Of a stretch of 64,000 bases of DNA, positions 23,840 through 34,500 are shown in pieces (position 1 is the stretch's first letter; every line of letters starts with the position of its first letter). Source of the DNA: Ridgeia piscesae (Eukaryota; Annelida; Polychaeta; Sabellida; Siboglinidae); assembly GCA_025642075.2 (NCBI GenBank), contig JAODUO010000427.1, positions 132,501 through 196,500 on the forward strand, given 5' to 3'. The notes below the pieces were generated by a model, which did no database searches, had not been told where the DNA came from, and saw only the letters and a list, made by a program, of their open reading frames with translations. The position numbers and the translations under genes were made by a program.

Positions 23840-24479
23840 CATGGGCGTCCGCAGAAAAAATGCAGGGGGGGGGCAATGTTATCCTGAATCAGAGGTTTAG
23901 CCAGCGAGCCGTGCAGCCGTGTTTTGCACGGCCAGTTTTCTAAAAACACGGCCAGTTTAACCATGCACGGCCTAGACTTGACTATGCCTCGGCGATGCGC
24001 ACGCCAGGTCCACCGGCCGAATGTGGCAGGGCCCATTGAGGAGTATTATCGCCGCACCATCTATGTTCCATACATGGATTCCTTGATCCAGTCTCTGGAA
24101 AGTCGCTTTGGTGAAAGCAACACGCCATATTTTCACATTTTCGCACTACATCCAAGAGAAATGCAGCTAACAGAAAGAGATGAATTCAAGCACATCGTTT
24201 TATCTGTCAAGGAAATGTATGGCATTGACAACCTTGTAGAAGAAGCTCTAGCGTGGTATGACGTACAGAAGCATAAGCCACTGGATGACAACTCTCTGGG
24301 TATGCTCGAGCTGGTGAAGCAGACTACTATGTTCCCTGCTGTGCGCAAGGCTATCCTCATCGCACTGACTCTGCCTGCAACATCATGTACAGTGGAAAGG
24401 TACTTCAGCACACTGCGTATTTTCCATATAATTTTTTGAATTTGTTAATTTTTTTTCCTTGCCCCCCCGGACGCCAATG
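23840..24479 (+). mobile_element. 640-bp hAT-derived element with TIRs and 8-bp target duplication
   Basis: The left end, CATGGGCGTCCG, and the right end, read inward as CATTGGCGTCCG, differ at one of 12 bases. Flanking them are TATCCGAC (23832-23839) and TATTCGAC (24480-24487), an 8-bp target duplication with one mismatch, the size made by hAT transposases. Subterminal CACGGCC motifs at 23927, 23947 and 23966 could be transposase sites. Inside is the C-terminal part of a hAT transposase (separate entry). The element is a deletion derivative and cannot move on its own. Confidence 0.85.
23970..24439 (+). pseudogene. hAT transposase C-terminal fragment
   Basis: The frame reads PRRCARQVHRPNVAGPIEEY, YRRTIYVPYMDSLIQSLESRF, HIFALHPREMQLTERDE, then LPATSCTVERYFSTLR. 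These match the C-terminal region and hAT dimerisation motif (TVERSFSTLR type) of ZMYM-like hAT transposases. The catalytic N-terminal and central regions are absent. The frame stops at 24437-24439, soon after FSTLR, because the right terminal repeat follows. The apparent N terminus (23924) is not a real start. Confidence 0.85.
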
Positions 24480-24487
24480 TATTCGAC

Positions 24488-26210
24488 GAAATACATACAC
24501 AGAGAAGTTATTTTATCTCCATATTTTGGAGACACTAATTAATGCATTCCTAAATTTCGCAATTGTTAGTCAAATGTAAGTATATATTTCACTCTCGCGT
24601 GGTGTATGCATATTACATTGTCCTCTTCGGAAAGGTCGATCAAGCTTCACCAGTTGCTCCCTTGTTCATCCATGCATATGTGGGATTCTTCTGTTGCAGT
24701 AGATCTAGATAGGATATATGAAATTAGAACAAATTAATGCATTTGTTTATTACCATCTTCAACAATACCTAACAATTGACCCAAAAATAGCAACATTCCT
24801 AGACCGAGATCTCAAGAGGTAAATCAAACTGGTTTGTGTAAAAGACAATACAAACATTCCAAAATTCACATATCTCCCTTATCCCGCTAGACAGAATCGT
24901 ATGGCTATGATATATTTTGTGGAAGGTGTAGTTAAACTATATTTATATTACATGTGTGGCCATTTCTTTGGTGGAGCCACCTGTTTTTCCGTAGAGATCC
25001 AAGTTGTATATCACTAATACGAATTCTATATAATTTATGCAAATAAATTAGTTTTGAAGTCTAACACCACTTTCTTACCGTGTTCCGGTGGATCATGTTT
25101 GCTTTCGTCGTTTTTAATCTGAACAACAATGACGCCAGCAGCAATGACAAACAAAACCGATGATGACCAGGAAGATGCCTCCGAGAACTGCAAGTACTGC
25201 AAGCATATTTAAGTTATATATCAAACGATACGTGAGCCAGTATTGTAATGGTAGGAAAACATGCATGTTCACGTTGTTAAAATAGCTTCTCTTCATCAGA
25301 CTATCAACATTGGTTCAGCCAGAAGGGAGAGTACAAAATCATACATGTAATTCACCATAAAATATCGGTGTAAATGTATGACGACAACGTACTATCAATA
25401 GTTATTTAACTATCTCGGTCAATACGGCACATAACCAAAATAAACAACGCCTGTATGAATATTCCTATCATCACATCCGTCCAAACCAATCCCTGTAGGA
25501 AGTCTTACATCCCAGTTATCACCGCCGGTACCAGGTGGACCTCGTTATTACCATATGCATTGTCCTCAGCCTGCGCTCATCTAATGCAGTTTCCACGTTT
25601 CGAAATGAAACTATCTATGACCAACGAAGACATACCTCTCCAAACAGGAACACCGTGCACGTATCAAAACTGTCTCCGCCTCCGTTACGTCGCTCACCGT
25701 AATATTACTGATTTATGTAGAACAGCCTCAACGTAACACAACTATTAAATTGAAAGACGTATTGAAACTAAACCGATATCTTACACCTCATAGCCTTCGT
25801 CTGCTATCATTATATCCTTAGTAACTTTCGGCAAACACAAAAACGCAGCGCAGGTTAATTTGAGACTCTCAGGCTGTCACTAAATACAACACTCTGCTAA
25901 CTTCTATGGTTTACCTTTTACAACAGTGTTTGTAGTAATGGGCAATGGCTGTGTTGGTGTCGGGGTTGGAGGCCCTGTAACAAAATCAAGCATTGATTTG
26001 TCCGGAACGAGTCTGACACGCTATTGCAAACTATTCATTATTCGTTGTAGCGCCCAAATCTACGAAATTTGCGCCTTCATATGATTATTAGAATCGCTAG
26101 GTCGGTTGAATGTATTAATTTAGTGACAATTTTATAAAGCATGTAAGCACATTAATATTTATAATCAATATTTAAAAATATATAACTAGAACTGTTCAAA
26201 GGGTTATAAA
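24488..26210. other. No confirmed gene; exon-like pieces on the minus strand
   Basis: On the minus strand, 25976-25917 is a 60-bp piece bounded by TTGTTACAG and GTAAAC that reads PPTPTPTQPLPITTNTVVK. A piece near 25205-25114 follows the tandem acceptors TTGCAG-TACTTGCAG. It reads VLAVLGGIFLVIIGFVCHCC in the phase set by the first, then stops. Together they look like a Pro/Thr stalk plus a transmembrane segment. No upstream exons are visible, so this may be chance or a relic. Confidence 0.25.
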
Positions 26211-26362
26211 TTATAGTGTTAATATATTTAAAAATAAAATCGTCATATACCTAAGAAGGGCGGGGTGTACTAAGATAGATAGGGTGGACTCTCGTTAAGC
26301 CAAAAGGCTTCCTAGTCTACCTGCCATCTAGAGTTGAACCTCTATGTGGCAATCTTGTTAAA
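26211..26362 (+). mobile_element. 3' end of the CR1/jockey-like LINE (150-bp fragment)
   Basis: From AGTGTTAATATATTTAAAAA onward the sequence matches 11573-11723. The match covers the last codons (KNKI-IYLRRAG) and the 3' UTR with CTTCCTAGT-CACCTGCC, and ends in TTGTTAAATC. The 5' truncation is typical of LINE retrotransposition. Confidence 0.88.
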
Positions 26363-27440
26363 TCTTTTAAAATTAATATCAACATTATACAATATAAACT
26401 GTCATCGATATTTGAGAAAGAACGCTAGTAAATCGTTCCCGTAGCTAACGTTCAGGGAGTTCGTGCACGTCGCCTGTCTCGTTTTACGTTTGTTTATTAC
26501 ACAACTGGTCCGTGTGCTTTAGTGGGGCTTGTTAAGACCATTGTTTTTCTCCCTGATGACTATAAAGTAGAACAACTAACATTTGGCCACATTTCAATAT
26601 TATAAATGTAGAGGCACCAGAATATTTAAGAACAAATTAATATTGAAATGGTACACCATAGATCGATACCTCATAAGAGCAAGCAATTTGGCATGTGTTA
26701 TTCTAAAAGTGAATTTAATTTCCTTCTTTTATACAAGCATATGACACTGGGACCACCTGCTTATCGAAATAAAACAATGTCAATCTAAAACCAATTTCAT
26801 TAAAAAAAAGTAACGACCCTTCTATGTAGTAGATTGGTGGCTCATGAATTTTAAAATGGCATTTTAATCTATTTTTAGAAACTTAATCTTACTATGTAAT
26901 TTATGTATTATCATGCTATCATATTTGTGTATAGTATTTTTATATTAGCACACTGTCTTACTGATAACATTGATTTACCTGTATTTTAAAATATTTTTAT
27001 TTTTATTATTTTTATTATTATTTTATTAATTATTTTTTCTTAAATTAATAATTGATATTTTAGTGCCACATTATAAATAAATGTATTTGTGTGTGCTTTA
27101 ATGATCCTCGGTACTATTATATATATGCTTTTTTATTTGCTTTTGCATCGTAATTATGTTTATAGTTGCATGTCCTGTATCATGTTTACCCAATAAACTC
27201 AATCAACCAATTTGTTTGCAGTTTTTAAAAATCCATTCAGATATAAGCATTACTGACTGCAATGCTAGTGTATATACTATTAGCGGAACTACGTAATGTG
27301 ACACTGTTGCGCCAATATAATATATTTTTATGGATTATGTGGACCCACTGCGATCGTATTGTCCAGTAGGCGGAGCTTAACACGAGGCGCCTGTCAATCT
27401 TTCTGCCCTCTGACCTGCCGTTATTTCTGGGTATTTAACA
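26363..27440. other. AT-rich gene-free stretch upstream of eIF4G2
   Basis: Strongly AT-rich with runs such as TTTTTATTATTTTTATTATTA near 27000. No coding signal or named repeat seen. Confidence 0.5.
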
Positions 27441-27445
27441 TACGC

Positions 27446-27455
27446 TCTCGCGAGA
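27446..27455. promoter_or_regulatory. TCTCGCGAGA promoter palindrome
   Basis: An exact 10-bp TCTCGCGAGA, a known element of housekeeping promoters bound in vertebrates by BANP and linked to ZBTB33. It lies 250 bp upstream of the first eIF4G2 splice donor, in a CpG-containing patch within AT-rich surroundings. This is where a promoter is expected. Confidence 0.6.
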
Positions 27456-27705
27456 TGTCATACAGCACCACTGTTGTAATTTTGAAATATTGCTTATACA
27501 TGCATATGATATTGTAATTAGCCATATTGTAATGGATTTTCATTTAAATTCTAATACATTACACATTGTTCTCTTCGCATATAGAATAATGTAATTTCGT
27601 TTTTACTGAGGGCACTGACGTGATCTGAAGAGCATGCTGGGAATTTTCTGCAATCCACCATTTCCATCATCGGTGTCGTTGCGACGGAATTTGTAGACGA
27701 GACAG
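27456..27705 (+). other. EIF4G2: eIF4G2 non-coding exon 1 (start site uncertain)
   Basis: ACGAGACAG|GTAAGC gives a strong donor at 27706. The preceding bases are CpG-bearing and sit downstream of the TCTCGCGAGA element. The transcription start is a guess; only the donor side is supported. The nearest convincing acceptor is at 28576/28577. Confidence 0.45.
27632..27645 (-). promoter_or_regulatory. ZNF143/THAP11-like site
   Basis: GCATGCTGGGAATT is the reverse complement of AATTCCCAGCATGC, the core of the SBS motif used by ZNF143 and THAP11 at housekeeping promoters. It lies 186 bp downstream of the TCTCGCGAGA palindrome and about 60 bp before the exon 1 donor. Confidence 0.5.
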
Positions 27706-28596
27706 GTAAGCCCAAATAATTATAGTTTTCATTTAATATACATTTCAACAATACTGTTCCACAGGTTCGTATATACTGTCTAATCAATAGGGAATTTAGA
27801 TCAATATCCTTATCGTCTAGCGGTGTATTGTGTACTGTTTTATTGCGTAACCCGCTAAGGCAACATCGCCATCGATGAATCAGATTTTCACCCGGACAAA
27901 GGACAGCCATTCGTTTTCGAAAGCGAATTAACTCAATTGTAAAGAATGTGTTTATTGCGTAGTGTTTGTTCGCCATGTGGCATAACAGTTAAATATGGTG
28001 ATTTAGATTACAGATCGACACAATACACACATATGTACCCATTATTCATAAAACTGAATGAAGTCTGCGATGTCATAATTAATGTTCATAATTTTTTTAC
28101 CTAAAATCAATTCGTTTTTCACACATCATTGCTTACTGTATACTCTATATCCTTATCACATTATTGAAATACAAAAAAGTGTAAGCCCATATAAAATAAA
28201 CAAAAAACTGAAGCCAGATCTGTATGTTAAAAGCACATTATTGTCATGATCCTGCCATAATTTCGACAATATATAAGGTAAAGGTTAATTTTTTTAATTA
28301 TATTTTTCGTACTCAGGCGTAGATTCACTTGTAGATGTTAATGCAGTCTTTGTAATGATAAACAATCCGTGATTTTTAAAAAGCCAATAAAATGTTAGTA
28401 ACTAGCGCCACCACGCCCACATATGTTTATGCTCAATTCCTTGTTGAGAGTGGGTTGTAAGCATGTCTTTCTAATGATTTCTTTGTTATATAGATATTTT
28501 TATTCCATTTTCAGAGAGACAAAAAGCTGAAAAGCATTTTTCTTTTTTGTTTCTTCTACAATTGATGGTTGTCTAGTCTGAAACGAGTTCATAATA

Positions 28597-28599
28597 CTG
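28597..28599 (+). promoter_or_regulatory. EIF4G2: Likely CUG initiation codon of eIF4G2
   Basis: In the eIF4G2 frame a TGA lies at 28579-28581. From there to the conserved MIF4G domain there is no ATG; the first in-frame ATG is at 33502 (about codon 183). The CTG at 28597 has A at -3 and G at +4. It places GGASR about as far from the start as in vertebrate DAP5, which is known to initiate at a GUG. ATA codons at 28591 and 28594 are weaker alternatives. Confidence 0.65.
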
Positions 28600-31500
28600 G
28601 ACGGAAAGGGAACTCAGGGTGGTGCTTCTCGACGTGCGGGAGGAAGGTAAGAGTTAATGCTTAAATTGAACTTTGATAGCACATATTTAAAAAAAGTGAT
28701 TCCCCTTGTATTCATACAGTGAAATATAAAACTTCTAATAAGTGTATTTGAATATCATTATGTACAAAACAATTTCCTAACACTTACAGTGAACTACGTT
28801 TCAAGAAAGTGCTTCCCAGAAAAAAATGTTGGCAAGGAAACCAATGACTTGGTCAAACAGATTAACACAAATGTGTTAGTATTAGCACAGTATCGATTTG
28901 ATTAATTTCCAGTACGATTACATCTTGAAACAAATTTTCAGCCATAGTTTCATTTTTTTTACTTTAGACACATTTTAATTTGTATTAACAAAGTTATACA
29001 ATTGTTACGTACAGTTCTAGGCAATTTATGGTTTGTACAAGCTTAGAAAATCCCTGCACACTGCTGATGATAAGTGTTACACCTTTATGTAAGATTGTCA
29101 GATGTGGTAAATGATGTGTGTTTGTTTGGTAGGGACGAGAGACCACCCCAAATACTAACTCCTGGTGCTGGCGCACCATCCCTCGCATCGCAAAGATGGG
29201 TACCTCCGAACATTTCTGGTGGCAAGCGAGACGGCTACAATTGTGAAGATCGGCAAGATGCAATTTTCCGAAAAGTGCGAGGGTGGGTATATTTCTGGTG
29301 GCATAAAAAATGTATATAATCACAATTTTTTTCACAAATGAGTGGATTGGAACTTCGTCTTTATAGTATGTATCTCCTTGAATGCCTACAGAAGTGCGAC
29401 GTAATATTTTAACATTGATGTTGGTTGTCAATCTAACTTAGTTTTAGAAATCATGCATAGACTACGCAACAAGCACATTGGCTTCGGTTGCTTTTGTGGT
29501 ATTTTGGTGGTTGTGGCACCCTTGGCGGAATATACTGTATAATGCATCCCATTTATAATGTAGTTCCATTTCGTGGAACCCCAAGTACCGCATTATAACG
29601 AGGCACGACTGTACTGAGATGTAACTTCATACCAGTTGTGGGTTACATATGACAAGTTTCTAAATGTGGTTGATGTAATTTGAAATTTAAAAATGGCTAC
29701 TGTGACATGTAAAACTTGACTGTGATTACTAGAATGAGGTCCCATTAAGAGCATTATAACCATAACGTATATAAATTAATCAGCTAACAGATTGTTGCTG
29801 AGTTCTGGAAACAAATAACTAGAATTATGTAAATCTCGCAATCCCTGTTTAAATCATGAAAATGTGTATTTCTTACAATGATTTGAATGCTTGATTCAAT
29901 GATTTAATATTTTCTGGTTGTAGAATTCTTAATAAACTCACCCCAGAGAAGTTTGACAAGCTCGGCCTGGAACTTCTAAATGTGGGCATTGATTCTGAGC
30001 TTATCCTTAAAGGAATCATTTTGTTGGTAAGTGAAATAATATTGAATGAACTTTATACAGCATAAATACTTTTAGTTGGTGGCTAGCAGGTTCCAGTTTA
30101 ATTTGATGTTGGAAATGTGCATATCTTCAGTCAATAATTAGCAGTGCTTGATGTTAAAGCTAGTCTGGGCGGAGTAGCTGTCCATCTCAGATAAGTACAT
30201 TGTCCAGGACAATATACAATCTTATTATAGAAAAAATGAAATATTTGACTCATTTACATCATTATACAATTTTAACAAATACTAGAGGTCTTGTAGTTTG
30301 ATCTTGCATACATGCATCACCACTTACTGATTTCACTTTTCAAGACTAATGCAAAAATAGTAGAATGTTTTAACCCACTTTGTCAATAGCAATGGTGTCG
30401 AGATAAACATTGCAGTTAAATGTGGTGTTGTCATTCTTCATTCAGAAAAAGGCTTTCCAGTCTCACATCTGACATATGTCTGTTTTATTTTAACATATAT
30501 TACTTTGGAATGCAGAAAGTTGAAACGTAATTATTAGGTCACATAAAACAGCTCTCAATCATAGTTTAGATTTCTTTTGTTAAGAGTCTGTTTGACTTCC
30601 TACCTTGTTACCATACAATTTTAGTCATTGTCAGCGCTGGGCACCGCGTTGTAGTGTTATGTGTCCTTGTTGGGTGATTTGAAATTAATAATGCAGAATT
30701 AACAATGTCATCATTGGGAAACATGAAGGAGTGACCCAATCAGCAATGTTCATTAGATATTACCCAAGCTTAATCAAAGATGACAGATGACTCAAAAACA
30801 TCATTAAAACAAACGAAGGATAACTCTGCTAATTTACTTTTTACTGGGCTGATGAACTGAACTGTGAGTTAATTACATGGGTATTTACATGTAAAACAGC
30901 TTACCTTTCTAAGCAACTAGTTTCATTATCTTTACATTAACATAATACAAATATTTCCTTTGTGCCACAATCTGAAATGATTTTGAAATATTCTGGGTCC
31001 GTGTTTCAACTCAGGGTAGGGAGACGTGAGGAAATAATACTTAGATCAAGAATTATATATTTTGCAGTTTTTATATACGTAAAATTGTTAGACAGACATT
31101 GTAATAATTTTGACATTGTAACATTTGCTTGAGGAGTTATGCTTGTATACCAGATTCATTTGTTTAGTTTAACTGCTACGGTTGTCTTCTGCAGATTTTT
31201 GAAAAAGCACTTGACGAACCGAAGTACAGTTCTCTCTATGCTCACCTCTGTCACCGACTGTGTGAGGACTCGCCCAATTTTGAGCCTCCTTCCTCTAGTA
31301 TTTCAGTAAGTATACCTGCCAATGAAGGTGCTGTCCAGTGGTGACACAACTCTGAGAAAACTATCACTGGATTGATTCATATAATTCTACTAATGAAACA
31401 TATGCTGTCGCCATCTTGTAGAAAAAAATTTGCTTGCAAATTAATTGAGTTTATTTGGAAGGATGTTGAGGTGCGTTCGTCTAGTTGACCTCTGACATCG

Positions 31501-34500
31501 TGCAGCATTTTGGCAGATTTTACTGAGATAATTTCTCTGTGATTGCGAGCTGGATATCAATGTTTGCAACGTGAATAATGTCGACAGTGATCGTGGAGAC
31601 CCTGTTATCGTCCATCTACGTTATGTTGATCAGATCACCATCCGTACTTTGTTTGGTTTATTTATTTTAGGGTATTTTATTAATATGCACTATGGTCACA
31701 TTGCTTCTGATAAGGGAGCATCTAATTGTGAAAGGAGTGTGCTATCTTTCGTTATTCGAGTGTTGATTTTACATAAGAAAAGAACATTCCATTCGGCAAT
31801 ATGATCTGTAAACAATAGCAATAATTTAAATTATTGCATGATTTTTTTCTTCAGTCACTTTGGCATTGTTTACAAAAACAATTATAATTTGAAAACTAAC
31901 CGTCAAAATTTGATAAATGTTTTACTATGATGAAACTAACATATATGGCTACATAGGTTTTACAGGATCATTGTGGTGTGATCTAAGAATTTGTGTGTGT
32001 GTAGCATGATGAAGTTGCTTATTTATTTTGTCATCATAATTGTTGAAGTTTGCTTCAAGATCTGAAATGTAATTGATTGCAACACAGAAATGTTAATAAC
32101 ACATTTTATTCACACTTTCATTCCATGTACAGTGCAATTAATTTAATATATTTTCATGCATCGGTTGTCGAGTTATCTATATTTTAATGCAAGCAACACA
32201 GTGTAATTCACAGATGGCTGCCATCTTAAAATTGTCTGCCCATAGCAGGGTGTAAAATAAGAAGGCTGTCTACTCAGTAAAGAGTTAAGACCAGACACTC
32301 CAGATAGGTATCAAACTTTATGAAAAAATATCAAAAAGCATGCCATGTACAATCTTCGGCTGGCATTTTCTCAAACATTTCAAAAAAATCTAGAAATTAT
32401 GCTATCTAAATGAGGTATTGAATGTTGTGTTCAGCATAGTCCACTCTCTGCAATGGTCAGACAGTTTTTAGAAATAATCAGTAGTTTGAAAGATAGACCA
32501 ATATTTGTTTCTAAAAAGGTGAATATGGTGAATTATATAATGCCATTAAAATTACCATTTAATGGCTGATGTGCGTGTAAGGTGGATTTTTCTTTCATTT
32601 GCAGAGCTTTCGGCGCTTGCTACTCAACAAGTGCCAAGATGAGTTTGAAAACAGATCTTGTGCCACTGAGGGTGAGTCAGTTTTTCTGTCTTTGTGACGA
32701 TTAGGGTCTGTTTTCAAGTATATATTAGTTTTCCTATTATTTAGCTGTTTCTTATACTAGCAAAAATGCACACCCGTTAATTTTATTTCTCCATTTATGC
32801 CTGTTTCAGGTGTGATATAAACCAATGAAATGGAATTCCCTTAAAAATAAAAAAGTTTTTTCCTTCATATAGGTCCTAGATTAATCCATAGAAGTTTGTC
32901 ACCTGCAGTGGAAACTGCCAAGAAGGAGAATGTTAACATCCCCCCCACACACACTAACTTTATTGTAATAAGATGGTTGTGTTTGACAAAGTATGGTTGT
33001 GTTTGCAGTGTTTGACAAAGTATGGTTGTGTTTGCAGTGTTTGACAAATTATGGTTGTGTTTGTAGTGTTTGACAAAGTATGGTTGTGTTTGTAGTGTTT
33101 GTCAAAGTATGGTTGTGTTTGTAGTGTCTGACAAAGTATGGTTGTGTTTGACAAAGTATGGTTGTGTTTGACAAAGTATGGTTGTGTTTGCAGTGTTTGA
33201 CAAAGTATGGTTGTGTTTGTAGTGTTTGACAAAGTATGGTTGTGTTTGTAGTGTTTGACAAAGTATGGTTGTGTTTGACAAAGTATGGTTGTGTTTGCAG
33301 TGTTTGACAAAGTATGGTTGTGTTTGCAGTGTTTGACAAAGTATGGTTGTGTTTGTAGTGTTTGACAAAGTATGGTTGTGTTTGACAAAGTATGGTTGTG
33401 TTTGCAGTGTTTGACAAAGTATGGTTGTGTTTGTAGTGTTTGACAAAGTTGGCATTCTCAGCACCGAGGAGGAAGAGCAGTATGCCCAGGCACGGCGCAA
33501 GATGCTCGGAAACATCAAGTTCATTTGTAAGTTCACTTTGTTTATTTATGTAGTATATTATAGGACACTTTTCCTTGTTGTTTGTGGAATTTTTTTTAGA
33601 AGTAACTTGCTGCTTCTTGTATTTGTCTGGTGTATTTCTGACACAAACCTCAATTCAGTTCTAAGAATATTTGTTGGTACAAATGAAATATAATTTATTG
33701 TTAATGAATTAGTTGTGTTTTTAATATTAAAATGGGATTTTTTTGTAGCTTGTGCAGATATCAGATTTCTTAGTAGACATGTTTGATGATGTTATCATTG
33801 ACATACTGAAACCATTACAAATATGTGTGTGCATATACACATACACACAGGTATAGGAAAAAATCAAATAGTGTCATGTTAAGTACAAATGCTTTCAACA
33901 GAACGCAGGTTACATGTGAATTGCAGTGGTGTTTTTAAAAAGAAGCTGTGTATCTTGACGACAGGTGAACTGGGGAAGCTGGACATGCTTCACGAGAGCA
34001 TCTTGCACCAATGCATCAAGCAGCTGCTGGCAAAGAAGAAAAAGGCTGGACTCAAGGAGGTCGCCGAGGACCTGGAATGTCTCACTCAGATCATGAAGAC
34101 CATCGGCAAAGGTCTTGACAATGGCAAGGCCAAGGTGTGTAGTCTTTGTGCGTAATGTCCGCGCTTGCGTTGTCAGGTTCTGATGTCCTATCAATGTCAA
34201 CATGGAAGGCTATCCTACGTTGTTATCACTGGAGAGTTTCTATGGTAACCCAGGGTACATTGTCCATTGTTAGTTATTTGAAGGCTGGAAGTGTTTCGTT
34301 TGGCAACATAAAATGGAACATAGCTAGTTTTGTTGGGGAAGTCATGTTGGTTAAGAAAACGTATCCTTTGCCACAGGGTTAGGAAAGTTAGCATGGCCAT
34401 ATCTGTGTATGGTGGTCATTTGGACGATTAGGCAGTTTAAAATAATTCTTGTGTAAAACAAGGTTATAATTTATTTTTGATTGTTATTGCAAGTAGCTGT

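Noticed and set aside
27551..27976. 141-codon minus-strand open frame overlapping eIF4G2 exon 1
   Set aside because: No recognisable motif, no splice logic, and it covers the promoter/exon 1 region of a well-supported plus-strand gene.
32960..33536. Minus-strand open frames of 120-144 codons (HNHTLSNT repeats)
   Set aside because: They are translations of the splice-acceptor minisatellite in the wrong strand.
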